Below, piece by piece: positions 45,283-56,565 of a stretch of 64,000 bases of DNA (positions are counted from its first letter, which is position 1; every line of letters starts with the position of its first letter). Source of the stretch: Euclidia mi. Its lineage: Eukaryota; Arthropoda; Insecta; Lepidoptera; Erebidae. The stretch is taken from assembly GCA_944739405.2 (NCBI GenBank), contig OX123193.2, positions 13,814,519 through 13,878,518 on the forward strand, read 5' to 3'. The notes under the pieces were generated by a model. That model was not told the origin of the DNA. It searched no databases and saw only the letters and a list, made by a program, of their open reading frames with translations. The position numbers were made by a program, and so were the translations under genes.

Positions 45283-45420
45283 TATTGATATTGAGATTGA
45301 TTATTGGGTTAACTAGTGTTTTGATTTCTTTAGATATTTTAATCAGATTCATACCCTTGAAAGTCTACTACAACAGTCATGTCTCCTTCGATTTCATCTT
45401 CTTGCGGTTTATGGAGCTCC
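45283..45420 (-). repeat. Element E, left TIR, inner part with mirrored gene end
   Basis: The minus strand reads PQEDEIEGDMTVVVDFQGYE, SD and a TAA stop at 45339-45341, closely matching the plus-strand gene end EEGMTVEVDVQEYECD at 45957. The last codons of the protein are therefore inside the TIR on both sides. Confidence 0.75.
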
Positions 45421-45957
45421 AAAAAAAAAATTACTTGCATTGATAAATTTCGTGACTTAACTTTTGGAAAAAAATACACGAAACAAGAAACAAGTACAAC
45501 TATCATGTCTTCCTCCAACATCGGCATCTGCTATTCAACACTTGTATCGAGTATACTATCAAGTTCAAACATGGCTAGGCAATCAACTGAACCCAGAAAA
45601 CTGGGGTTGGAAATTAATAGATAATACTCTGGAACCGATTCAAACTTTACTCCCAACTGCTCCAGGAAAGCTCCTCAACACAATTTTTGCAATTGCAAAA
45701 AAAATTGTAGTGCCAAATGTGGCTGTAAAAAAGTCGGGTTGCTGTGTTCTCCAGCATGTACCAATTGCCAAGGTCAGTCTTGCTCAAATGTCCAGTTGAG
45801 TACAATAGAAGAAGATTCCTGTGAGTTTAATGAAAAGACCAATGATACAGCCACATTTGGACAATTTATGAACATCCAGCAAGAAGAAGAGGAAGTAGAA
45901 GAAATCGAAGAAGGCATGACTGTTGAAGTAGACGTTCAAGAGTATGAATGTGATTAA
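45420..45957 (+). pseudogene. CXC-type cysteine-rich transposon protein, C-terminal fragment
   Basis: The plus strand reads LPPTSASAIQHLYRVYYQVQ, then TWLGNQLNPENWGWKL, TLEPIQTLLPTAPGKLLNTI. After a one-base deletion in a T-run near 45687 the frame continues FCNCKKNCSAKCGCKKVGL, LCSPACTNCQGQSCSN, then an acidic end EEEEVEEIEEGMTVEVDVQ and a stop. The nine-cysteine C-x-C block resembles tesmin/TSO1-like CXC zinc motifs. Proteins with this 'YQ(V/I)Q-WLGN-LNPE-WGW' plus CXC pattern recur in insect repeats (from memory). Function is probably DNA binding or part of a transposase. The N-terminus is missing. Confidence 0.65.
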
Positions 45958-45961
45958 AATA

Positions 45962-46095
45962 CATACATAGACTCACGCCTGTTTCCCCGAAGGGGTAGGC
46001 AAAGGCACATTAAACGCCCACTTTTCACTAGTGTTTTGATCCCACGTAATAGGTGGCGAGCCTATTGCCGCTTATCGGGATATTTGGTCTATATC
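45962..46095 (-). mobile_element. SINE tail inserted just after the CXC gene stop
   Basis: Flanked by TGATTAAAATA at 45951-45961 and 46096-46106 (11-bp duplication). It carries the reversed shared tail AGACTCACGCCTGTTTCCCC and GGCGAGCCTATTGCCG. Confidence 0.85.
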
Positions 46096-46159
46096 TGATT
46101 AAAATATCTAAAGAAATCAAAACAATAGTTAACCTAATAATCAATAGCAATATCAATTA

Positions 46160-46246
46160 ACATAACATAACTTCACGCCTTTTTAACCCCGAAGGGGTAG
46201 ACAGAGGTGAATTACACACCCACACTTCGCCGGTTATGTTCAATAA
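46160..46246 (-). mobile_element. SINE tail fragment
   Basis: TTCACGCCTTTTTAACCCCG and AGGGGTAGACAGAGGTG, reversed shared SINE tail, within the E right arm. Confidence 0.65.
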
Positions 46247-46257
46247 TCAATATCAAT

Positions 46258-46720
46258 AATAAGGTAATATCTAGAACTTGACGGGTATTGTTCCCTTAAA
46301 TTATCTTAAACTTGTCATGACAGTTAGTGGAGTACAGGGGAAACCACGGTAAAAAAAAACGCGCCGAGTACACTACCTCACAGGTGGCATGAAAATGTGT
46401 GCATATCATGTATGATGTGACTCTTAGAATCGCGATATCTCAGGAATGGTAGCTCTGAGGAAAAAATCATCAACGCCATTTTTATAGAGAATTTTAAGAT
46501 CTACAACTTTGGTTAGGTTTTATTTTGATAAAACTTACCGTTTTCGAGAAGAATCCAAAAGATCTCAAATTTTGACGATTAACCCCAAATAACTTTTGTA
46601 GCATACATAGGATCGATGGGGACTTTTAAGACTTTATTTGTAATGGTAAACCCTAGCTCTCCACCAATATTTGGCTCTCCGGAATTTTTTGTTATTTCAA
46701 ATGTCTATAATATATTGACT
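46258..46720 (-). repeat. Element E, right TIR, outer part
   Basis: AATAAGGTAATATCTAGAAC to TCTATAATATATTGACT, the inverted partner of 43777-44256. Confidence 0.85.
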
Positions 46721-46814
46721 ATATAGGTTTAAGTTTAAGCGTTGTGATGGCTCTAACTAGAACGACCACAGCGCGGGCGTCAACTTTAAAATATTTCTTT
46801 TTTATATTTTTTTG

Positions 46815-46865
46815 TAGACTCACGCCTGTATCCCCGAAGGGGTAGACAGAGGTGTACCTCTGAAT
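46815..46865 (-). mobile_element. SINE tail fragment
   Basis: TAGACTCACGCCTGTATCCC and CGAAGGGGTAGACAGAGGTG. Confidence 0.65.
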
Positions 46866-47227
46866 AAATAAATTGAATGTGTAGTCCGTGAATATTACAA
46901 TATTACATAATAATATTAATATTACACCAACTTTTAAAGTATAAGTAAATTGATTCAACTTTCATAGGCAGTTGTTGGAAGTGACTGTTATAGAAACAGT
47001 AGTATAGCTAAAAATAAAATGCTGTAAGGGCTGTCTTTGTGCTATTTTGATAGTGTATTAATCTTTTAATTTTGTTTAATAGTATGAACGTATTAACAAA
47101 TTTAATCGTCTAAAATGTTGGACGTGCATAAGTGTTAGTCTGTGGCTTAATTTATTAAATGATGATTTCATATTCTAATTTCCACAATGTATCATATAAG
47201 CGCTTCACAGACGACAAAGATACGGCA
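46866..47227. other. No gene recognised
   Basis: AT-rich, nothing seen. Confidence 0.4.
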
Positions 47228-47371
47228 GTCATTAATGTATATAAAAATTATTTTATTACTATCTGACAGTCAACGCACAGCAAATTTGGCATGCCTTCCT
47301 GATTATGCTACGGAATCGGGCAGGAATAGTTGGAAAAATAATGCGCGAGTGGAGCTACGGGCATCCTCTAG
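47228..47371 (+). mobile_element. Helitron-like fragment
   Basis: CTATCTGACAGTCAACGCAC, AAATTTGGCATGCCTTCCTG and the end GGAGCTACGGGCATCCTCTA GT, as at 29652 with the middle shortened. Confidence 0.55.
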
Positions 47372-47879
47372 TATTTAATAAAAAACACCCACGTCTAACC
47401 ACAACGCCTACGACTGACGTAAAAATACTTAAGATATACCTAATAACGTTCAATATTGCTAGGTATCGCCTTCACCTTTAGATATTATTATCGTATAACG
47501 AGAATCTATTATGTTAGTCGTGTGTGATGCTTCATTGAATATAAGATATTTATAGCGTCTCCATCAATCAATCTTCTGTATATACACAAAACATTGTCTC
47601 TAATAAATATAAAACCTAACGACTGTCCTCAAAAATAGCGCTATCGTATGTTTGTGACGGAGCTAGTGAGTTTGATTGATTATTATAAGTTACTTAAAAA
47701 TATACGGTATCAAGACATCTATAAACTCTTCTTTCCCACGAAGCCAACTGAGATCCTGATCCTTAGGTACCCATTGAAGAGCCTCGTGTATTTATGTAAA
47801 TGTAGAATTTTGACCCACGGGCTTAGAGATAATTCTCGCACTTGGAATAAGAACGGTGTCACAGAAAACTTTATAAACA
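47372..47879. other. No gene recognised
   Basis: AT-rich. A 93-codon open stretch at 47648-47929 shows no known domain and runs into a SINE. Confidence 0.35.
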
Positions 47880-48025
47880 TTCAATCAACGAACACAAAGC
47901 CCATCCAGATTGAAAGCAATAATTTCTAGATCATACAAACTATTACCTCTCGCAGGCCTTGATCCAAAGACACCCGGTACTGCTAAACTGCAACACGAGC
48001 ATTTAATCCACTACGTTGTTCGTGT
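47880..48025 (-). mobile_element. Degraded tRNA-derived SINE, inverted
   Basis: ATTCAATCAACGAACACAAA, CTTGATCCAAAGACACC and TTTAATCCACTACGTTG align with the inverted SINE at 27815-28020. Confidence 0.55.
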
Positions 48026-50398
48026 AATCTACATACTAATGTTAGTTTACTTAAAATGTAATCTGTATAGTAACATTGCAGATTCAGCTCACCACAAGCG
48101 TGCAAATAGTCGATGCGAAATAGCGCTGTGTATTATCAACCCTAACAATATTTGTATACGTTAGGCCAATACTATTGATATTTGATCGTATTTGTGTTTT
48201 GAACTGTAATACCACCGCATATGAGTTTCGAATTGTATATGAAAGTCAATACAAGCATTATAATGCGATTGTTTTAGGATTGTATCGCAATACCCTTTGA
48301 TATATACCCCAAGGGCTGGCAGTTTTGAAATGGATATTGTTTTGTTATTATGGCACTCAATTTATACTTAGCATAGTTCTGCACAGAGCATGTTCAATTT
48401 ATTATCGTATTTTATAAGGTATGTACTTTAAACAGCTTTTGAAATTCCGGAAATAAAATAACCAGACTGTTATATATTCTTTTGATGCTTTCTTACGTAT
48501 TAAATTTGCTTCCATGAGTTTGTACTTGTAGTAAGATCACGTATAATTTATTTGGTGAAGTGATTTGACCAGGTTGCGGGTTTAAATCCTGTTTCTTGGT
48601 GGTGACCTTGGCAAATTATTCTATTGCAAAATTCAACATATTCGTTTGTGGGACATGTACGGGAGCGGTATATATTCATTATTCTTAAAAGTATAAAAAA
48701 ACGGATAATATTCACAAGTCTTCTCTCGAAAATGTCACAACACGAGGCTATTTTCATTTATGATTGTAATGCGACTGCTAAGGGAATCCTTTTCTAGACA
48801 TAAATGGCAATCTTTAATAGGTCTCTTAGGTCACTTTGAAACCTCTTAGGTTCTTTAATCACAGGGCTAGTTGACTTGACATAAAATAGTTTTCACATCA
48901 TAACTTGTTACTCAATATCTACACATTACGGAGTACGCTATGGTCAAAAGTTGAAACTTAAGGGATAATTAACTATTACAACTTGTGATGGAGCTTCGCT
49001 GGGACTTGCCTTGGGGCCATTGCTACGAAGTTACCAAATAGGTACAATTCATTTGCTTAATTTAATTAATTGTTTCGTATTTTGTAATTAGATTAATTTA
49101 CTTAGGTCTCGGATATCCTTGTAGATAATTTGAAAACGTTCTTCAATTCACAGACCGCGTAGCAATTGAACAGAGCACGGTTTTTCGTCATGAAAAATGA
49201 CCCACTTCGTTTCACACCAGATTTTGCCAAAATTATTGCTCTCTATAAGTGGAGAACTTTTAATAAGTATTTTTCTTGTGTTTGACATTTCTTGGGTTGG
49301 GGTTTGGGTATCATTAGCTTGCTGACAGTTTCTAGATCATTCGGTTTAAATTTCATTTAAAACCTATATATTGCGATAGAATCCGTTACCTGTAGTTTAA
49401 TTTCAATGTTTAACATTCGCGTAAACCCAAGAATATACTAGTCTGTATTATCAATTAATGAACGAATTTACTTTGTTAGAAACTGTTATTTTAGTGATAT
49501 GTGTGGAACGTGAAATCCGAGAATGTAATTTCTCGCGAGTACCCACGTCCGCAGTATTGGTGATAATGTTGGCGACCCTTTATTGCTCTTGGCTACTGCC
49601 ACTGCGGTTAGTTAGGTAAGTATTGTAGTACTATCGACTGTTGTGCTAAATGTAATGATCATGGCAATAGTCAATGAATTGAAATTCATTTACAAAGAAA
49701 ACTCATGAACATAGAACCATGTTACGCATAAGTGTGTATAAGCTACAGGTGTACGATTATACATGGTTATTATCTAAAGATTGTATTTTGAAACCTATCC
49801 TATCTCAAAATCAATGACTCTGAAAAATAACCACATATAGATAAAGTCCTTTAGACCAAATTATGGCCATGGCACTCAGTATTTGACTGAACCTTATTGT
49901 AAGTATATATAATAGGTAAACAAAGTAAAAAGCAAAATGAAGCTAAGTTTATATCTAGCATTACTTAGCTAATTAACTATTAAAGCTTTAAGAAGGCGCC
50001 ACATAATTATTACACGCATTAGCAGCTCTCTGATCTTTTTTATTTAATAACAGTAGTTAACCTTTATTATACATGCAGAAATAAAACTAAAACCTAATTC
50101 CGAGACTTTGATATCATTTGTAGGTAAAGCAGCTTAGTCGGTATGTAGAAAAATCATAGCTTGTGTTTCAATGGCTTTGAGCTAGTTTAATCGTTTTTTT
50201 TTTCATTTCCCTATTAGAAATTGCCGTGCTTTTTGTTTGGTTGTTTTTTTGCTTGCTATTCACGAAAAATTGTTACGATCGGCGGAGAGAACTTGGGTAC
50301 ATGTAGTTCAATTCAGTGGTCAGATTCCGCCTACAGCAAATGGTCGGCTATAGCAGACTCGGATATTTGTCGGTTTTTACCAGCTACAATATTCACTC
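48026..50398. other. No gene recognised
   Basis: About 2.4 kb of AT-rich DNA. A tRNA-like GGTTGCGGGTTTAAATCCTG (about 48572) suggests one more SINE relic. No ORF of note. Confidence 0.4.
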
Positions 50399-50500
50399 GC
50401 TTGACAATTTGTTTGTCCGATATAATTAACTTGATATAGATTAGATTATCTAATCTAATCTATATCAAGTTAATTATATCGGACAAACAAATTGTCAAGC
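50399..50500. repeat. 102-bp near-perfect palindrome
   Basis: Two exact 50-bp arms around TC. Left arm begins GCTTGACAATTTGTTTGTCC. A LINE 3' end starts immediately to its right. Confidence 0.95.
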
Positions 50501-50960
50501 TTTATTGTACACCATACACAGAAATTTTACAGAGACAAGAGAGATAGTTAAGTTTACAATTTAAATGCACAATGGGCGGCCTTATCGCTAAAAGCAATTT
50601 CTTACAGGCAACCTTTGGATGGACAGAAATAGACTAGAGAAATATAATAATTCAATGGTGTAGTAATAAAGTTACTTGCTTAAATTAACATATACATACG
50701 GTGCATAAATACATACTTAATAAAATCCATATTAATATACGTGATAATATACATAATAATACATACATACATACATAATAATATACATACATACATATTA
50801 CAGTTTAGATAATATTATAGTAAAATCATGCTATAAACAATGACTTAGTTATTAGCTAGGAAATGTTGTTTTAAAGCCTTTTTAAATATGCCTATTGACT
50901 TTGCTTGCCTAATTTCTAATGGCAACGCATTTCACAAGCGCCAATAGTTAACTTTATCTT
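50501..50960 (-). pseudogene. LINE 3' end and polymerase tail
   Basis: The plus strand starts TTTATTGTACACCATACACA and contains GGGCGGCCTTATCGCTAAAA, the reversed 3' UTR of a common lepidopteran LINE. Further right, at about 50850-50945, the minus strand encodes WRLWNALPLEIRQAK and IGIFKKALKQHFLAN, the usual C-terminal 'W-N-LP ... FKKALK' end of Jockey/CR1-like polymerases. An ATAC microsatellite lies at 50760-50800. Upstream catalytic regions are missing. Confidence 0.7.
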
Positions 50961-51199
50961 AGATAACCCATAAAAGAATATAGACGTCAGTCCAGTAAAT
51001 ATATATCAGTCTTAAGTCGCATGGCTGTGAAATAAATCTCTGAACAGTAAGCACTAAATCAGTATGTCTTTGCAAGCTCTTGGTTCAGACATTATGTTTT
51101 ATGTGACTCCTTGTGGCAGGCATAGCTTGAAAATGTTTGCTCTAGCTCAGGTCCTTTTCATAGCGTGGTTTTGCGGACAGACGCGCGTAGTAACTTTAA

Positions 51200-51381
51200 G
51201 GCGGGTTTTCCTGTCACGCTGATCAGACGCCGACGGTCCGCGCTGATGGGTCAATATGTATGAAGTACTTCGGCCGACAGCGCTGCCGGCCGACAGAGCG
51301 GTCAGCGTGACTCAAAAACGCTAGAAGTACTTCATGCATATTGCCCATCGGCGTGCAATCAGCGTGACAGGAAAACCCGCC
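51200..51381. mobile_element. 182-bp Harbinger-type MITE
   Basis: Inverted ends GGCGGGTTTTCCTGTCACGC at both sides with TAA duplications (51197-51199, 51382-51384). The arms extend, with gaps, through GAAGTACTTC so most of the element folds back. The TAA duplication and GG start fit PIF/Harbinger. Confidence 0.8.
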
Positions 51382-51384
51382 TAA

Positions 51385-52159
51385 GTGTCTAAACACACTA
51401 CGCCGAACTAACGGCAGTCGGCTTCAGATTACGATCGGACGAATTCCTGACTTGTTGAGACAAATGGAACAATGCACTAGAACGCTGTTTTTCTACCAGT
51501 TTTCCATATATGTAATTCTATTTTCATTCTTGCGTACTAAAAACGGAGGTACCTTTTTATAGTTATTTACTTACGTTTAGAAACCACAAATGCGTAATAC
51601 GTCGACTATTGGCCGCAACTAAAGTAACGCAATTAAGCTTCTAACATCTAAACATTGCCATAAAATACTTGAAATAATATATGAGTTAAACGCTGCATCA
51701 GAACATTCAGAACCGTAATGTTTGTAATAATTCGAGGGCAGTCCACTGAGATTACTAAACACAGTTAACTTGCATATCTACATAATTGGGCTCTTGAAAT
51801 ATAAATAACACCGGCCCAGAGCTATGCACTTAATAGTTGCCAAATAATTCAGCAAGACGACAAATTTAGAAGACAAATTTCTGGTTAGCAAATTGAATTA
51901 CAGTAGTTCAGACTTCCATTTACTGAAATCTGATAATATCTAATATTGTATCAGTTTGTACGTATAAACTTCTGAACTATGCTTTGGGCAACGAGTCAAT
52001 AGTTAAGATTGCTTTATTTGCGTTCATTCAGTATGCCTTTCATTATTGATTATGTGCTGTTTATTATTGGACATGTAGTGGGGACATTAACCGTCGCATC
52101 TGTTTTTAATACAGAAACCCAATAGCATATATATTTACCCATAATTATTTATTTTGGTC
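51385..52159. other. No gene recognised
   Basis: AT-rich, nothing seen. Confidence 0.4.
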
Positions 52160-52455
52160 AGTTCCATCATCTTCGCCCTAGCGTTATCCCGGTTGCACCC
52201 AAGACTTACACGCCCTGGAGCCCGAGGTCCGCCAGCTGGTCTAATCAGATATGACAGAATATCAACTTTTCCACAGAGCGACTGCCGTCTGACCGCGCAA
52301 CCCAAAGGGATAGCGATATTCCACCAGTATCAGTTTAATTGAGGGTACTGACTCCCCGTAACAACTGTCAAAGATCTTCATGACAGTCGGAACCGACGAC
52401 GGTTTAATGTGCTCTCCGAGGCACGGGGCAAATGATAATTAACAATTTAATATTT
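52160..52455 (-). mobile_element. SINE (43188 family), partial
   Basis: CATCATCTTCGCCCTAGCG, CCTGGAGCCCGAGGTCCGCC, AGCGACTGCCGTCTGACCG and GATAATTAACAATTTAATA. The tRNA-like end is missing. Confidence 0.6.
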
Positions 52456-53174
52456 TTTTCGCTCACTTCCATATGTATTAGTATCGCCTGTGTGATTATA
52501 TTTAAGATCAAAGACTTATTTAATTAAACAATCGTAAAATGCGTTTAATTGTCGATTCATAATTCTGTTCTGACTACTGGATTGGTGAGCACGACATTTA
52601 ATTTCAGTTAACGTTTAAACAGTCAAAGAATGATTATATTTTCATACAGTTCTCATTTTAATTTACGCCATTTCAATTATTTCAGATTGTCTAAAGTTGA
52701 TATTTCTATAACGGAAAAATTTAAAAATATCTCGAGATTCGTTGGCTCGAGTATAATAAAATACAGTCTGTTAACGATCGTCGACATACGACGGGAATAT
52801 CGTTTAATGGAGCGGTAAGACGGTAATTACCATACTCGTGTAGCCCCGCAATTACTCACACAATTAATTGAGTCTAAGCGTTGGCATATTAAATAGTTAA
52901 TTTTAGCTAGACTGGAGTACGCACGTTAAAGCCAAGTACGGACTGCGCGTCCTTAAGTACGCGTTATTGAGTACGTGTTCCCTAGAAGGTGTATTCCGTA
53001 TTTTTTCATACGTCCAGTGTCACTAGCGTTAAGGATTTGCGTTTTCGCGGATATCTGCTGACATGATATTATTTTTGTTAGTACTTTAAATCATGCCGGA
53101 CGTGAGATGGAAGTTACACACGCAACGTGTATACGTTGCGCGTATACGTTGTGAGCTAGAGCGATAGAGCCCCA
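52456..53174. other. No gene recognised
   Basis: AT-rich. CGTGTATACGTTGCGCGTAT near 53128 is a small duplicated motif. Confidence 0.4.
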
Positions 53175-53310
53175 ACAGCCGGTGCCAATGTTTGATGTAT
53201 CCATGGCTACTAGAGATGTATATTTGATGTATTTTGTATGGAGATTATGTCAAATATGTACCTCTGGTAGGCAAATCCATGGATAGATCAAATATTGAAA
53301 CCAGCCGTAA
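53175..53310. mobile_element. Foldback MITE, ACAGCCGG family
   Basis: ACAGCCGGTGCCAATGTTTG to the inverted ATTGAAACCAGCCGT. Interior ATCCATGG and CTAGAGATG / CCTCTGGTAG are inverted. Confidence 0.65.
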
Positions 53311-54479
53311 GGCTATACATCTCGTCATGAGGTAACTAAGTTTCGTTTTAGTTTCATAATCTGAGTTTCACAAGAATTTACATAACAATTTCGTCGTATG
53401 ATTTATAAAGTTTGCTAGCTTTGGTACTTAAAGTTTGTAGTCACAAAAGCCGGGCATTGTTTATTCGCAGTGCACAGTGTATTGTAAAGTCTGGATAAAA
53501 CTTTAAGCGCCCCAAGGCATGCATTACGTAAGAGCGGCACTATGTTCAAGCAAAATAAACTCTTCATCGTTTTACCTTAAATTTTTGGTTACATGAATTA
53601 AGTACAGTACGGCCGTTTAACGATGGCGAGTAATCTTTTTTAGGAACTACGCGGTGGCAAGAAGCGGGGTGCGCGGGGCGGTAGTCTAGGCCAGTGATGC
53701 ACGTTATGTAAATACAAATTATTAATAGTTTATACAATCAAAAATTTAAATCGATTAGTTTTATAATTGATTTTGAATTAATTTATTTTTGTTATAATAA
53801 TAAAAGTACTATAAGATATAAAATGAAATAGTTTTATTAAACCGTGCAATATAGTGAGATTTTGTTTTTAGTAAAAAACAAATCTAATAAAATTTATTTT
53901 CTCGGTTCAAAGACCAGATTTATCTATTAACGATGACATAAATGAAAAGAGTTGGAACACATTAAAAATCTTTATATGTAATTGAATACACGTATATTTA
54001 TCTAATTAATTTTAATCGATATCAATAAAAATCGATTAAATGGAACGTCAAACACGTACATTGGACATCTCTTTTTTACTTTTGAAGTTTTCGGTACGAT
54101 ATAATGTGTCTCTGTCACACCTTAGTATTCGTTTTACTATCTCTGTCTTGAGTACAGACGATGACAAAAGTATTTATAGTCCATTGAAAAGTTACATTTG
54201 GGGTTGCATTTATCAGAAGATGCAATTTTATTTTACAGATGTGTGGGAAGGGCTATTGTAAAGCTTGATTAAAATTGTGGGGACTTACCTCTTGTCCCTC
54301 GGCCGCCACCTTGGAACGGTGCAGAGGCAGATAGTTTTTTCTTGATTTTCTGGAAAACTATTGGCCGCACAAAAAATACATGAACGAGATTTTTGTTGTA
54401 AATTAAATTCTTTACAACTTTAGTCATAAAACTTTTATCATAATTCAAATATATAAAACATATATCTTTAGATAATGAT
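53311..54479. other. No gene recognised
   Basis: AT-rich. A 73-codon open stretch at 54040-54261 has no known domain. Confidence 0.35.
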
Positions 54480-54612
54480 CTATAGAGGTCCTATGCACCC
54501 ATGGATACTTTCATTCATGGGTGCATACCATGCGTGCCATGTTCCAAATACCTACTTATTAGGAATACAACACGCGCGCATTCTTAATTGCGACTTAAAA
54601 GATGTGTCTACC
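54480..54612 (+). mobile_element. Relic related to element A
   Basis: GTCCTATGCACCCATGGATA and ACGCGCGCATTCTTAATTGC echo element A. A 12-bp-arm hairpin, TATGCACCCATG / CATGGGTGCATA, interrupts it. Confidence 0.4.
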
Positions 54613-54699
54613 TAAAGAAAATCAATCAAAATGTTTGTCAAAGCAATTTTCGAAAAAAATATGTTAAAATATGTTTCTTTTGTTACTTCTTGTGTTTGT

Positions 54700-55017
54700 T
54701 CTTATGGATAACCTTCTAAAATATTTTTGATATGACTGGATTCAATGTTATAGGCCTGTAACGAGTCGTACTATGTTTATAATGTTTCTTAAAGAGCCAT
54801 TTTGTTATGGTCCTTTTTAATTCCGTGGGAACTACTACCTGCATAATACCGAAAATTATGTAGCTCATTGGATTTGATATTTTATTAAACACGGTTTTCA
54901 GTATCCTAGGTAATACACCATCGTATCCAGTACTGTTTGTAGACCTTAGTTTAACATTGTTTATGTTTCGGTTAAAATAACTGCCAATATTGTCAGGTGA
55001 GGTGCATTCATCATAAA
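54700..55017 (-). pseudogene. LINE reverse transcriptase, N-terminal fragment
   Basis: One minus-strand frame is open for about 100 codons: NIGSYFNRNINNVKLRST, then STGYDGVLPRILKTVFNKIS, TELKRTITKWLFKKH, TRYRPITLNPVISKIF and a single stop. The order 'S-GYDG-P...LK ... YRPI...P..SK.FE' corresponds to reverse-transcriptase motifs 0-2 of Jockey-like LINEs. Catalytic palm motifs and the 3' half are absent. Not obvious from long ORFs because the fragment lacks a start and carries a stop. Confidence 0.7.
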
Positions 55018-55394
55018 ATACTACTTGTATATAAATTATATAAAGTCTGGCAATAACAGTTTTCTACACGAGTATACATGCGCGGTAATTCGCAAAGGCT
55101 AGCTTCGGATCCGCCATGATTCGTCGGCCGTAGTGTAGATATCTTATTATCGTAATTCATATTATCATCTTGGCGTTTCTAGTAAGTCTAGTGATATGTA
55201 AATCTCGCTATGCCCAAACAGAAATATTTAACCTTTATTTATTTTAGTCCATAATGAAGAAATATTTAACCTTTTAACATCTGTACTGACATTGTGGAAT
55301 AGCAATAAATATGAATATGAAAGTTGCTTTTTGGATGCGTCCTCATGTCACTTTGGTCGCATCAAGCGACTTTCTCTGGCTTACATTCTATTAT
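55018..55394. other. No gene recognised
   Basis: AT-rich, nothing seen. Confidence 0.4.
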
Positions 55395-55570
55395 TATCAT
55401 CATTATCAGCCCTATTTATAACCTATCCCACCGCTGGGCACGGACCTCGTCTCTCTATGAGACGGGTAAGTCCACCACGCTGGCTATGTGTGGTTTGGCG
55501 GACTTTACGTATCTTTCGCGAACGTTATGGAGAACTCTCAGTCATGCAGGTTTACTTACGATCTTTTTAG
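55395..55570 (-). mobile_element. SINE (25035 family), 3' part, inverted
   Basis: ATCAGCCCTATTTATAACC, CCACCGCTGGGCACGGACC and TCAGTCATGCAGGTTTACT. The remainder follows at 55980 after a foldback insertion. Confidence 0.7.
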
Positions 55571-55975
55571 GGTTCCTATCTCGAAAGGAAATACCGAACC
55601 TTTATAGTATCACTTTGTTATCCGTCCGTTTGTAAAGAACCTTTTTTCAGGAATGCGAAGAGGTATCAAACTGAAATTTATATCAAATATTCAAGTCTAA
55701 TGTCCCTTGGAGCTGTCAAAATTAAACTTCAAAGCCAAAGCAAACACTTTTGTTTGCTGTTTAGTTTGATACAGCTAAAGAAAATTTCCGCAAATTTTCG
55801 AAACTCGCAAGGGAATCAGAACCTTGATTTTGGTACGAAATAACTTCTTATAGCACAGCTAAGGGAAAAATTACGAAAACCGTAAATTTTAGTTACATCA
55901 TATTATACTAAAAATATTTTTACGTACGGAACCCTCGGTGCGCAAGTCCGACCCACACTTAGCTGGTTTTTTTTA
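55571..55975 (+). mobile_element. Foldback element (31690 family) inserted in a SINE
   Basis: TAGGGTTCCTATCTCGAAAG at the left and GTACGGAACCCTCGGTGCGC then CCGACCCACACTTAGCTGG at the right are degraded termini of the family at 31690-32537. Confidence 0.65.
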
Positions 55976-56095
55976 CACCGTTTGGCAAGTTATAAATATC
56001 AATATAATACGCATTTAACTTCGAAAGGTCATTGATATGCAGCGTGGATTCGAAACCGAGACCTGTCAATCCCCCTATTACGCCATCATTGTCTA
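55976..56095 (-). mobile_element. SINE (25035 family), tRNA-derived part, inverted
   Basis: ACGCATTTAACTTCGAAAGG and GCAGCGTGGATTCGAAACCG (reversed B box) continue the SINE begun at 55395. Confidence 0.6.
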
Positions 56096-56565
56096 CGCCA
56101 TATGAATAGTCAAATATGAAATATCTGTAAAAACTATTATTATAGTAAAATATACTTTACATCTTCAGCATATTCGCGCATTTTAAAAAATACACCTTTT
56201 CGAAGCATTCCTGTTCATGTTTAGAAACAAACATACGTAGTGTTTATTAGCTCTTGAAGCAGAATACGTGATCAGGCTTTAGAGAACCCGTAACTGTCTC
56301 CAGTGGAACAGACATTTTGGGTAGTCGCATCGGACAGCTGAGTGCAGAGTTGCACGAGGCAAATTGCCAATCCTAGCGATTGCCAAATTGTCTGTGGCTG
56401 AGAAAACACCGCATAAAGATTTTGAGGACGAAGGGATTTAATGGAAGCTTGCTTCTTCTCTTATTAGCAAAATACATTTCACGTAATAGATTATTTTCAG
56501 TAGTTTGGCTTGCAATCGCTTGTGTTCATATTAATATGCTCTAGAGGCTAATTAACCTATCTAAC
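56096..56565. other. No gene recognised
   Basis: AT-rich, nothing seen. Confidence 0.4.

Larger units (their letters stand above)
43777..46720 (+). mobile_element. Element E: long-TIR DNA element with a CXC-protein gene
   Basis: The outer arms 43777-44256 and 46258-46720 are inverted copies of each other (for example GCCGGAGAGCCAAATATTGG and TCCCCATCGATCC both return inverted). Inverted homology continues inward at 45283-45420 against about 45885-46157, so each TIR is roughly 600 bp and includes the last codons of the gene. The left arm is broken by a LINE. The right arm is broken by SINEs. I cannot name the superfamily. The gene order and TIR length suggest a cut-and-paste transposon, now non-autonomous. 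Confidence 0.7.
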
